Source: Acinetobacter sp. NIPH 2100 (GTDB taxonomy: Bacteria; Pseudomonadota; Gammaproteobacteria; Pseudomonadales; Moraxellaceae). From it: 64,000 bases of DNA. The notes beneath the pieces were generated by a model. That model worked only from the letters and a program-made list of their open reading frames with translations, was not told the DNA's origin and did not search any database. Position numbers and translations under genes: made by a program. Positions within the stretch are counted from its first letter, which is position 1, and every line of letters begins with the position of its first letter. Below, in pieces: positions 20,267 to 29,840 of this stretch. The stretch covers positions 2,536,262 to 2,600,261 of the forward strand of contig NZ_KB850224.1 in assembly GCF_000369805.1 (NCBI RefSeq), read 5' to 3'.

Positions 20267-20356
20267 TGGCGGAAGCGGTGAGATTCGAACTCACGGAGGA
20301 CTCACACCCTCGTCGGTTTTCAAGACCGGTGCATTAAACCGCTCTGCCACGCTTCC
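20267..20356 (-). tRNA. tRNA-Ser (anticodon UGA)
   Basis: The minus strand reads GGAAGCG... with acceptor stem GGAAGCG/CGCTTCC, discriminator G and an encoded CCA. The anticodon loop is CTTGAAA, giving UGA. A long variable arm (around ACGAGGGTGTGAGTCCTC) and the TTCGAAT T-loop are typical of tRNA-Ser. Confidence 0.95.
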
Positions 20357-20441
20357 ATGTGCGTAAGAATACAAAGCTTGCCCTCTTTATACAAGAGAAA
20401 TTTAACTGCAATGTATTCAAATGCATAATGTTTCATCAATT

Positions 20442-22472
20442 TTAGAGTTTAGCGGCTAATTCAGCACCATCACGGATCGCGCGCTTCGCATCAAGCTCGG
20501 CAGCCAGCTTCGCACCACCAATAATATGATAGTTCGCTGAGGTATTTTCACCGTCTTTTGGCATTAAATCTTTAACCGATTCCTGCCCTGCACAGACCAC
20601 AATCGTATCGACACGCAATAATTGGTCATGTCCATTATGCTCGACCCACAAACCTTCATCGGTGACTGCTTTATATTGCACACCACGAAGCATACGTACC
20701 GCATGCTTTTTCAATTGTGCGCGATGCACCCAACCTGAAGTTTTACCCAGACCGATACCCAGCGGTGTTGTTTTACGTTGCAATAAATAAATTTGGCGAA
20801 TTGGAATTTCCACCTCTGGACGTTGTGTACCCCCCTCAGACATATAATTCGGATTTGGATCAACACCCCATTCACGCTGCCAATCAGCCAAAGGCTGTGG
20901 CTGAGGTTGATGTGGTGGCTTTAATAAAAACTCTGAAACATCAAAACCAATACCACCCGCACCAATCACCGCAACTTTATGTCCAACTTCGGCACCACGC
21001 AATACTTCTGCATATGACAACACCTGTGGTGCTGTGCTGCCTTGAATTTTTAATGCACGCGGTACAACACCCGTTGCCACAATAACTTCATCAAAACCTT
21101 CACGCTCTAACTGCTCACGGCTAGCACGCGTATTTAATCGTACATCAACACCTGTCTGTTTCAGTTGTACTTTGAAATAACGAATCGTTTCATGAAACTC
21201 TTCTTTACCAGGTACAACCTTGGCCAAATTAAACTGACCACCGACATCATTGTTGGCTTCAAACAATGTCACTGCATGACCACGACTTGCTGCAACTGTT
21301 GCAGCCGACATCCCCGCCACACCACCGCCGACAACAGCAATACGCTTTGGTTTTTTGGTTTTGATATAAACCAATTCTGTTTCATGACACGCCTGTGGAT
21401 TGACCAAACAGCTTACACGCTCATTCTTAAATGCATGATCTAAACACGCTTGGTTACATGCAATACAAGTATTAATTTCATCCACACGGTTGGTCGCGGT
21501 TTTATTTACCCAGTATGCATCAGCCAAGAATGGACGAGCCATTTGCACCATATCAGCCTTGCCAGAAGCAATAATCTCTTCGGCCACATCAGGCATATTG
21601 ATACGATTCGATGCAATCACAGGTACAGAAACATGTTGTTTTACCGCAGCGGTATAATCCACGAATGCGGCACGAGGGACTGAAGTCACAATAGTTGGGA
21701 CACGTGCTTCATGCCAGCCAATCCCTGTATTTAACAGCGTAATTCCAGCTTTTTCCAATGCTTTGGCCACTACAATCACTTCGGGCATGGTATTGCCATC
21801 ATGTACCAAATCAAGCAAAGACAAGCGGAATGCAATAATGAATTTTTCACCGACTTTAGCGCGAATCGCTTTTACAATTTCCACAGGGAAACGCATACGA
21901 TTATCGATATCACCGCCCCAACGGTCAGTACGCTTATTCACATGGCTACTTAAGAACTGGTTAATTAAATAACCTTCTGAACCCATGATTTCTACGCCAT
22001 CATAACCTGCTTTTTTAGCCAAACTGGCACAACGCGCATAATCGTCAATGGTTGCAAGAATCTGAGCATCCGACATTTGACGCGGTTTAAATGGATTAAT
22101 GGGTGCCTGAATTGCAGACGATGAGACCGAAAATGGATGATAACCATAGCGGCCTGAATGCAGAATTTGCATCAAAATTTTTGCGCCATGCTTATGCACA
22201 GCATGTGTGACCAGACGATGATGAGGAATATCCGCCAAACTATTCATCGTTCCACCCGCAGGGAGCAACCAACCCTGGCGGTTTGGAGAAATCCCTCCAG
22301 TGATGATCAAGCCAACCCCACCCTTTGCTCGCTCACCAAAATAAGCCGCAAGTTTAGGATAATTGAAAAAACGATCTTCTAAACCTGAATGCATCGAGCC
22401 CATTACGACACGGTTTTTAATGGTAGTAAAACCCAAATGTAATGGTTTTAAGATATTTGCATAGCTAGTCAT
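20442..22472 (-). CDS. fadH: 2,4-dienoyl-CoA reductase (NADPH)
   Basis: Reduces 2,4-dienoyl-CoA in the beta-oxidation of unsaturated fatty acids, in the cytoplasm, with FMN, FAD and a 4Fe-4S cluster. 676 residues from the ATG at 22472, chosen for AAGGA 6 nt upstream and because FadH proteins start (M)xSY...LDLGFTT-like; a frame extension reaches 22502. The N-terminal TIM barrel is of the old yellow enzyme type (IKNRVVMGSMHSGLEDR). The cluster cysteines are CIACNQACLDHAF...SCLVNP. The FAD/NAD fold starts at RIAVVGGGVAGMSAA, and a second dinucleotide motif is VAVIGAGGIGFDV. Single gene. Confidence 0.93.
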   Translation of the reverse strand: MTSYANILKPLHLGFTTIKNRVVMGSMHSGLEDRFFNYPKLAAYFGERAKGGVGLIITGGISPNRQGWLLPAGGTMNSLADIPHHRLVTHAVHKHGAKILMQILHSGRYGYHPFSVSSSAIQAPINPFKPRQMSDAQILATIDDYARCASLAKKAGYDGVEIMGSEGYLINQFLSSHVNKRTDRWGGDIDNRMRFPVEIVKAIRAKVGEKFIIAFRLSLLDLVHDGNTMPEVIVVAKALEKAGITLLNTGIGWHEARVPTIVTSVPRAAFVDYTAAVKQHVSVPVIASNRINMPDVAEEIIASGKADMVQMARPFLADAYWVNKTATNRVDEINTCIACNQACLDHAFKNERVSCLVNPQACHETELVYIKTKKPKRIAVVGGGVAGMSAATVAASRGHAVTLFEANNDVGGQFNLAKVVPGKEEFHETIRYFKVQLKQTGVDVRLNTRASREQLEREGFDEVIVATGVVPRALKIQGSTAPQVLSYAEVLRGAEVGHKVAVIGAGGIGFDVSEFLLKPPHQPQPQPLADWQREWGVDPNPNYMSEGGTQRPEVEIPIRQIYLLQRKTTPLGIGLGKTSGWVHRAQLKKHAVRMLRGVQYKAVTDEGLWVEHNGHDQLLRVDTIVVCAGQESVKDLMPKDGENTSANYHIIGGAKLAAELDAKRAIRDGAELAAKL

Positions 22473-22680
22473 GGTATTCCTTCTATAATTTTGGCTTTGC
22501 AACTTGTTGCATAGTACTTTAATACTTTTTTGTTTATTTGGGATGACTATTTATAAAATTTTCAGCGTTGAAAAAGTCAATTCCACCTAGCTCAGTCCAT
22601 ATTTTCTGAATAAATATTTTGTAATAATAATGAGTTATCCAAGCTCGCTCGGTCTTAATTATTCAAATGACAAAAACGAA

Positions 22681-22710
22681 AAGATCAGCAATGAAAACAT
22701 GGCTGATCTT
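22681..22710 (-). terminator. Terminator after the DMT transporter gene
   Basis: 9-bp stem AAGATCAGC / GCTGATCTT followed on the minus strand by TTCGTTTTTG. It lies in the 312-bp gap between fadH and the transporter gene; nothing else is seen in that gap except the fadH leader. Confidence 0.6.
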
Positions 22711-22784
22711 GTTCAATAAAATTAATTTAATTCAAACGCAGATTGAATGTTTATATAGACTCACATTTCTTGCTAAACAATAGC

Positions 22785-23702
22785 TTAGCGTTGTTGATTC
22801 GCTGAATACGCCACATCGACACGTGCTGATTTCATTTTTAAAGAACTCATCATAATGCCCAAGCAAATAAATGCTGCGCCAATTAAAATATTCAGCGTTA
22901 AAGGTTCATGCCAAATCAGATAGCCCAACAATAAGCTTAAAATTGGAATACACATGATCGAAATCGAAGCAATAAAGGTATCGACCTGACTTACAATCCA
23001 GTTCCAAAGTACAAAGGCAAAACCAGTCCCGACCACTGCAATATAAAATAATGCAGATTCATTTAAAGGATTGAGCCAAACCTGAGCATCGACAGGTTCA
23101 AATAACAAAGCCATGACGAACATTAAACTTCCACCAAGCAAAAGCTGCCAGATCGTCAATTTAATTTTGTCGTATGCAGCAAAATTCTTTTTAATATAAA
23201 TCGTAGACATTGCCCAAAAGAGGCCCGAACCAATTAACAGAACTTGCCCCAATAAAGACACATTTAGATGTAAATGGTGTAGTTGAGGCCATAAGATTGC
23301 CATCAGTCCCAAAGTCCCTAAAATAAGTCCAATCACCTTCTGGCGATTTAACTTTTCATTTAAGAAATAATGCGCTAGTACGCCAATAAAAATTGGCATG
23401 GTAAACACAAGCACTGCAGATAGGCCTGAGTCTACAAATTGCATGGCAAAAGTCTGTGTGGCATAGAAACCAAAGCAGATCAACATACTTAAAATGATCA
23501 ATGACCTCCATTCAGCATGTTTTGGCAAAATAGATTTTTTTAGAATTCGTTGTACGACCATCAATGTCAATGCCGCTAAAATCAACCGTGTAGAGATAAA
23601 GAGGAATGGCGGAAACACTTGCAGACTATGTTTGACCAGTCCCCATAAAGATCCCCACACCAAGCATAGCAACGCGATTGCACTAACGACTCGAATATTC
23701 AC
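22785..23702 (-). CDS. EamA/DMT-superfamily transporter
   Basis: 305-residue inner-membrane protein with about ten hydrophobic segments in two EamA repeats. The first starts VSAIALLCLVWGSLWGLVKH and the second is seen near GQVLLIGSGLFWAMSTIYIK. This is the drug/metabolite transporter superfamily (RhaT/YdcZ-like), whose members export amino acids or other small metabolites; the substrate cannot be told. It diverges from a LysR-type regulator gene 163 bp away, a layout in which the regulator often controls the transporter. Confidence 0.85.
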   Translation of the reverse strand: MNIRVVSAIALLCLVWGSLWGLVKHSLQVFPPFLFISTRLILAALTLMVVQRILKKSILPKHAEWRSLIILSMLICFGFYATQTFAMQFVDSGLSAVLVFTMPIFIGVLAHYFLNEKLNRQKVIGLILGTLGLMAILWPQLHHLHLNVSLLGQVLLIGSGLFWAMSTIYIKKNFAAYDKIKLTIWQLLLGGSLMFVMALLFEPVDAQVWLNPLNESALFYIAVVGTGFAFVLWNWIVSQVDTFIASISIMCIPILSLLLGYLIWHEPLTLNILIGAAFICLGIMMSSLKMKSARVDVAYSANQQR

Positions 23703-23865
23703 GTGTTGTACTCAACCCTTAGAAAGTCATTCTAGTGTATAAAATAAATAACATCATGAATAATGCTGTGTTTTAATAGATACATCATTTTTTTTGATGT
23801 CTAATTCAATCTCAATGCTACAATGCGATTTTAAATTGTTTAGGCTGAAATATTGAGGACTTAAA

Positions 23866-24717
23866 GTGAATATTGATATTAGCGATATCCGATCATTTGT
23901 TACTGTTGCTGAGCTTAAAAGCATTACAGCAGCGGCAAATAAGCTGAATTATTTGCAGTCCAATATGACGGCGAAAATCAAAAAAATTGAAAATCACTAC
24001 AAACGCCAACTATTTATCCGTAAACCCAAAGGGGTTGAACTCACTGAGTCTGGGATGAACTTATACGCCCAATACAAAAAGATGATTTTTACTTGGGAAG
24101 AAACAGAGAATAAGATCTATCAACAAGAAAGTGTATTGCGTTTTGGAACCAATACCAGCCTAGGCGGCATGCGTTTTTATCCCTCTTTTAGTAAACTCTA
24201 TGAAGCTTACCCTGACCTCTCTATGACCATGAAAACAGGCCCAACAGGTTATATTGAGGAGGAAATTTTAGCGGGTAATCTGGATATAGCTTATGCTCTG
24301 GGATACCCTAAACACAAAAATCTGCAATACATTCAAAAGGCTGATGATCAACTGGTTATTATTGGTAAAAACATGATTAACCACGAGAGTCTTGAAGATT
24401 GCCTGAATCATCAAAATATCTTGCTGGCTTCTGAACAATGCTGCTATGCCACAACTTTAGACAGTATCTATGTGGACTATAATCTTACAAAAGGTGAACT
24501 CACCCATATTTATGATCATGAAGCTTTAATTCACTTTACCCAGTTAGGCATGGGTATTTCGATGATTGCCAAATCATTGATCGAAAAATACAAGATCCAA
24601 TATTATCGAGAAACACCTGAGCAGTATCGAGATATCGGCTTATATCTGATTGCACGTCAGGACCATGTATTTACCCCGATTGAGAAGCAATTTATTGGCT
24701 TAAATGATTCACTTTAA
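23866..24717 (+). CDS. LysR-family transcriptional regulator
   Basis: 283 residues, GTG start with GAGG 8 nt upstream. The N-terminal winged helix-turn-helix (residues ~4-62, ISDIRSFVTVAELKSITAAA) is followed by a type 2 periplasmic-binding-like effector domain (~90-280). It lacks the usual NQSAVS text, with YLQSNMTAKIKKIE in the recognition helix instead. It is divergent from the EamA transporter, which is its likely target. The inducer is unknown. Confidence 0.88.
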   Translation: MNIDISDIRSFVTVAELKSITAAANKLNYLQSNMTAKIKKIENHYKRQLFIRKPKGVELTESGMNLYAQYKKMIFTWEETENKIYQQESVLRFGTNTSLGGMRFYPSFSKLYEAYPDLSMTMKTGPTGYIEEEILAGNLDIAYALGYPKHKNLQYIQKADDQLVIIGKNMINHESLEDCLNHQNILLASEQCCYATTLDSIYVDYNLTKGELTHIYDHEALIHFTQLGMGISMIAKSLIEKYKIQYYRETPEQYRDIGLYLIARQDHVFTPIEKQFIGLNDSL

Positions 24718-24897
24718 GATCTACTGTTAGCGATAAGTTTTACAGCGTTTCTCTCACTTCCCTCTGGGCTTAGAAAGCCCATAAAAAGAGAATGCCTTCT
24801 GATGAATACTTATCGTAAAACTTTATATTTTTCCGATGTTAATCTATTTTTCAAATGAAAAAAAAAGAATTCCTTTCCTAACACAAAAAAAATCGAT

Positions 24898-24928
24898 TTG
24901 AAAAGTGATATAGTACTGAGCGTATAAA
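24898..24928 (+). promoter_or_regulatory. Candidate argG promoter
   Basis: TTGAAA and TATAAA with a 19-bp spacer (18 if the -35 is shifted by one), about 55 nt before the argG ATG. Spacing is longer than ideal. The rest of the 267-bp gap holds only a weak GGGCTT hairpin near 24766. Confidence 0.35.
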
Positions 24929-24972
24929 TTCTCTTTGGTCACCGATGTATTAGGGTGCCTATTTCGAAATAG

Positions 24973-26328
<1,356 letters not shown>

Positions 26329-26356
26329 AAGATTGGTAAATTCGTTTACCAACTTG

Positions 26357-26387
26357 AAAAGGCTGAATATTTGATTCAGCCTTTTTT
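26357..26387 (+). terminator. argG terminator
   Basis: 12-bp stem AAAAGGCTGAAT / ATTCAGCCTTTT with a 5-nt loop and a T run. Confidence 0.85.
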
Positions 26388-26458
26388 ATTATTTGAAATA
26401 AAAAGTTAAATACTCAATCATTTCATTTTTAGGACAATATGTCGCAATAAAAGACTAT

Positions 26459-26487
26459 TTATCATCATTATGAATCGATACTATAAA
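26459..26487 (+). promoter_or_regulatory. Candidate promoter of the pirin gene
   Basis: TTATCA, 17-bp spacer, TATAAA, about 30 nt before the start codon. Confidence 0.45.
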
Positions 26488-26521
26488 CATCAAGCAAAAC
26501 ATAATAATTGGGAGATGAAAG

Positions 26522-27205
26522 ATGAATGCTTATCTACATCGTAGTGAAAATCGTGGTCATGTCAAAGCAGGTTGGTTAGACACCTACCATAGCTTTTCAT
26601 TTGGTAGCTGGTACAACCCTAAATATATGGGTGTCAGTGCCCTTCGCGTGATCAATGATGATACGGTTGCTGCACATAATGGTTTCGGTACCCATCCCCA
26701 TGACAACATGGAAATCTTAACCTGTGTACTTGATGGCACCATTTCCCACAAAGATAGTATGGGCAATGAAGGCCAAATCAATGCAGGTGAATGGCAATTG
26801 ATGAGTGCTGGAACTGGGGTCACCCATAGTGAAATGAACAAGCATGATAAAGCGGTGCATCTGTTACAGATTTGGATTCAACCAAATGTGCAAGATGCTG
26901 AGCCAACCTATCAGCAAATTCAACTCAACCCGAAAGATCATCCAAACCAATGGCACTTGATTGCTGGTGATACATCTGCGCCAATGTCGATTCGTCAAAA
27001 TGCGGAAGTGAAAACTGCTGTCATTGAGAAAGATCAACATTTAGAAATTACAGCACAGAAAAAAGTGAACTATGTGCACGTGATTTCAGGAGAAGTCATG
27101 ATTGCTGATCACGTAGTCAAAGCAGGCGATGCGCTACTGTTTGATGAAACAGCAACCATTACTGCATTACAAGATAGCCAAATGATTTGGTTTGACTTAC
27201 CTTAA
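26522..27205 (+). CDS. Pirin family protein (YhhW-like)
   Basis: 227 residues, bicupin. The N-terminal cupin has the metal-site text GFGTHPHDNMEILTCVLDG and later TGVTHSEMN, the His/His/His/Glu set of pirins. The C-terminal cupin (~150-227) is shorter and lacks the ligands. E. coli YhhW cleaves quercetin in vitro, but the physiological role of the family is not known. GGGAG lies before the ATG. It appears to be a single gene with its own promoter. Confidence 0.88.
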   Translation: MNAYLHRSENRGHVKAGWLDTYHSFSFGSWYNPKYMGVSALRVINDDTVAAHNGFGTHPHDNMEILTCVLDGTISHKDSMGNEGQINAGEWQLMSAGTGVTHSEMNKHDKAVHLLQIWIQPNVQDAEPTYQQIQLNPKDHPNQWHLIAGDTSAPMSIRQNAEVKTAVIEKDQHLEITAQKKVNYVHVISGEVMIADHVVKAGDALLFDETATITALQDSQMIWFDLP

Positions 27206-27250
27206 GCCCAGTTTAGCTTGTACCTCTTACCCTCAAGGGTACAAGCTTTT

Positions 27251-27481
27251 TTAATCATTACTACTACTGTCACAACTGCTTGAGTCAGAACTCGAATCAG
27301 CATTCGCACTACAATCATCCATATGCGTATCGTTATTGTCCTGAAATGAATCGCAGCTAGACGTTGTTGAAGAATACGGATGACTATAATCCGTAGTATC
27401 CTGTGTAGCACCTGTTTTGTTTGCGAACAAAAATAATAAAACCAAGCCAATCACAATGACTAAAATAATAAACATCAGCAT
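27251..27481 (-). CDS. Small single-pass membrane protein with Ser/Asp/Cys-rich tail
   Basis: 76 residues from the ATG at 27481, which has GGGGGA 5 nt upstream; the frame extends to a TTG at 27505. One hydrophobic helix (residues ~2-21, FIILVIVIGLVLLFLF) is followed by a low-complexity polar tail rich in Ser, Asp, Asn and Cys (DSSSDSSSCDSSSND at the end). No family recognised. It could be a real small membrane protein; an overlapping frame on the same strand looks like a shadow. Confidence 0.45.
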   Translation of the reverse strand: MLMFIILVIVIGLVLLFLFANKTGATQDTTDYSHPYSSTTSSCDSFQDNNDTHMDDCSANADSSSDSSSCDSSSND

Positions 27482-27551
27482 CGCAATCCCCCATTGCTCC
27501 TCCAATCTTTATTTCACTATAACTTAAATTTTATTCAAAAATAATCGACAT

Positions 27552-27708
27552 TAAAAAAGCCCGATTAACGGGCTTTTCTACAACCTTGAACATTTTTAAA
27601 AACGATCTGAACCGTTTCGTTCGTTGTTAGCTGTGTGTTCAGGTTGTCATATCTTTGTTCATTTAGGCAAGATTTCTCTTAAATCCCAAATAGTATATGA
27701 CTTCCTTA
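27552..27708 (-). ncRNA. Probable small RNA
   Basis: Minus strand, downstream of the dsbA-like gene. It has its own promoter-like element and a clean intrinsic terminator (AAAAGCCCG / CGGGCTTTT, 27555-27577, then a T run), and holds no open frame longer than a few codons. The expected transcript is about 155 nt. The 3' half folds: CAACCTGAACA pairs with TGTTC-A-AGGTTG, enclosing a GAAC-gaaacg-GTTC hairpin. No known RNA family was recognised. Confidence 0.5.
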
Positions 27709-27714
27709 TTGATT

Positions 27715-27743
27715 AAATTAGCACCATTATCCACTTGGGTCAA
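27715..27743 (-). promoter_or_regulatory. Promoter of the probable small RNA
   Basis: TTGACC, 17-bp spacer, TAATTT on the minus strand: among the best sigma-70 matches in the window, yet with no gene start after it. Confidence 0.55.
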
Positions 27744-27855
27744 GCACCCTTTTGAGGCTGAAAAAAGCGAAACAAAATAAATAATGACCACGGCGAATAA
27801 AGCATTTTGGTCCATATATGCAAATAAAAATAATACTATTTATAAGATCTAAAAA

Positions 27856-28473
27856 TTATTTCTGTTTCCGCTCTTTATCCACAAGATATTCAACCACTTG
27901 AATGACTTTTTCATCACCGCCCTGCACAATATATTTGCCATTTACCACCACAGCAGGAACACCCGTAAGTTGATACTTGCGAGCTAATTGATTGGATTCG
28001 GCAATTTTGGCAGTGATTGCAAAAGAATCAAACATTGTATTAAATTTTTGCTCAGGTACACCATATTGAGTAAAGAATTTAGCGAAAGCATCCTTTTGCA
28101 AAATTCTTTGGTTACCAGAAAAATTGGCATGGAATAATGGTAGATGTGTACGTTTACGCACACCTAAGGCCTCACTCACATAATATGCGCGTGCGCCTTG
28201 CTCCCACATTGGGGTCATGGCCGCTGGCGTACGAAGAAAATAGATGTCATTTGGAATTTTCTTTAACCACGTTTGCATATGTGGTTCTAATTTAAAACAA
28301 TATGTGCAACCATACCAAAAGAACTCACGTACCTCGATTTTATCGGGCACAGACGTCTTTTCTGGATTTTGTACAACCGTATAATCTTTACCTGCAACAA
28401 AGTTTAAAGCCATGGTCTGTGTAGAAAATACTGCAGCTATTGCAGTTACACTGGTTAAGATAAAATGTTTCAT
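27856..28473 (-). CDS. DsbA-like thiol:disulfide oxidoreductase with CTYC active site
   Basis: Periplasmic oxidant of cysteine pairs, thioredoxin fold with helical insert. 205 residues from the ATG at 28473, where a signal peptide starts (MKHFILTSVTAIAAVF, cleavage after TMA); GAGGA lies about 11 nt upstream. The frame runs on to 28515 without a ribosome site. The active site is FFWYGCTYCFKLEPH, so CTYC replaces the CPHC usual in DsbA, which may alter redox potential. The cis-proline loop is LTGVPAVVVNGKY. Single gene. Confidence 0.85.
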   Translation of the reverse strand: MKHFILTSVTAIAAVFSTQTMALNFVAGKDYTVVQNPEKTSVPDKIEVREFFWYGCTYCFKLEPHMQTWLKKIPNDIYFLRTPAAMTPMWEQGARAYYVSEALGVRKRTHLPLFHANFSGNQRILQKDAFAKFFTQYGVPEQKFNTMFDSFAITAKIAESNQLARKYQLTGVPAVVVNGKYIVQGGDEKVIQVVEYLVDKERKQK

Positions 28474-28813
28474 TAATTTCGCTATCCTCAAAGCCATCTT
28501 ATAGCGCTTGGGCATTTATAAAAAATCATAATTCCAATACGTTATCGTACAAATCTGTTGATATCCTTATAACAGGAGAGTTAAGCGACGATGTGAATAT
28601 TCTACAAGGGAAATACGCTGAAAATTCCTAATTTGTAAATTTTTGATTAAAATCAACAATTAAGAAACAGAAAAACAACAGCATAGCAAATTGTTTATTT
28701 TTGCTCTCATGAGCGGCCATCTTTTTCTTATGGCATAAAAATCCCCAATGGAAAAGTGGGGATTTTGAATTTTGAAGAGAAAATATTGATTTAACTCAAT
28801 TTTATAAAATAAT
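28474..28813. other. Intergenic region, 340 bp
   Basis: AT-rich leader of the dsbA-like gene and the terminator of the next gene (28738-28766). Nothing else recognised. Confidence 0.6.
28738..28766 (-). terminator. Terminator of the secreted orphan gene
   Basis: 10-bp stem AAAATCCCCA... / TGGGGATTTT, T run on the minus strand. Confidence 0.7.
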
Positions 28814-29275
28814 CTACCTACATGTTTGATTATTCAAAACAACATTACCTAATGTTGCTCCAACTTTATTTTTATATAACACTTCAACTTTATGATCATT
28901 TACACCCATATATTTAGAATTGAAAAGCTCTTTACACCATACCTGAACAGCTTCCCTCGTACTCATAAAATCAACTAAATCTTTTTCTTCAGCTTCAGAT
29001 ACATCTACAGTAGGGCTAAACGTTACCGCAGAATAGTGTGGTGTCGTCGAAGCTGATGTTATTTTTACTAATTCATTTGATTTATAATTCAGTGAACTTG
29101 ATAGCTTCTCAGTCGTTTTTTTAAAAAAATCAGTAGCTCGTTCAAGATCTATAAATTTAAAATCTGGCCCAACAATCCCTAATTTTGCCAACTCATCATC
29201 AGTATTAAAATCTGAATTAGCGGTTACATTTAAACTCAAGGCCAATAGGATTGAAGCAATTAAAATTCTTGTCAT
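28814..29275 (-). CDS. Hypothetical secreted protein
   Basis: 153 residues with a signal peptide (MTRILIASILLALSLNVTA/NS). The mature part is mixed alpha/beta with two cysteines (VWCKELFN and the last-but-one residue, NQTCR), which could form a disulfide through the DsbA system encoded next door. No family recognised. Not in an operon; a terminator follows. Confidence 0.65.
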   Translation of the reverse strand: MTRILIASILLALSLNVTANSDFNTDDELAKLGIVGPDFKFIDLERATDFFKKTTEKLSSSLNYKSNELVKITSASTTPHYSAVTFSPTVDVSEAEEKDLVDFMSTREAVQVWCKELFNSKYMGVNDHKVEVLYKNKVGATLGNVVLNNQTCR

Positions 29276-29653
29276 AAAATACCCCTATATATTAGAGATA
29301 ATTTAGCAAAAGGCTAAATTTAAGTCATTAAAAAAATCATATTAAGTGAGTTTTATTTATCCCAAATCACCTATGTAATCCCTGCCCTTCATCATCAAAA
29401 AATAACTCTGCTACCCTTTACATCTATTTTTTATAAGTTTATAAATTAAGTTATTAAAACTAATAGAAAAATTGGATATTAATTTCTAGTATTTATTTAA
29501 AAAACTTCAGGTCTTCGATTAGGGCGATTTATCATCTTGATATAATATCTATAAATAAATTCTAAATAATCCGACATGTAGGTATGGTCGATTTCTCGTT
29601 ACCCTCAAAATTTTCAATTTTTTAGTTTTAATAAACCTTATAAGAATTAAAAA
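29276..29653. other. Intergenic region, about 380 bp
   Basis: Very AT-rich. No coding frame or RNA recognised; it holds the leader of the secreted orphan gene on the minus strand. Confidence 0.6.
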
Positions 29654-29684
29654 AAAGCCCTGAATCTATGCAATTCAGGGCTTT
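29654..29684 (-). terminator. Terminator after tRNA-Val
   Basis: 12-bp stem AAAGCCCTGAAT / ATTCAGGGCTTT followed by a T run on the minus strand. Confidence 0.8.
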
Positions 29685-29728
29685 GGAGTTCATGTAACTT
29701 TATAGAAAGTTATATGACTTTAATATCT

Positions 29729-29805
29729 TGGTAGGTATATCCAGACTCGAACTGGAGACCTCTACGATGTCAACGTAGCGCTCTAACCAACTGAGCTATA
29801 CACCT
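29729..29805 (-). tRNA. tRNA-Val (anticodon GAC)
   Basis: The minus strand reads AGGTGTATAGCTCAGTTGG..., with anticodon loop TTGACAT (GAC), T-loop GTTCGAGTC and an encoded CCA. The acceptor stem AGGTGTA/TATACCT has one G-T pair. Confidence 0.95.
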
Positions 29806-29840
29806 AGAATGAGAAGCATCATATTCATTTTTTATCAGCT

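Noticed and set aside
27202..27450. Minus-strand frame overlapping the small membrane protein gene
   Set aside because: Shadow of the 27251-27481 frame; no ribosome site of its own and basic, irregular composition.
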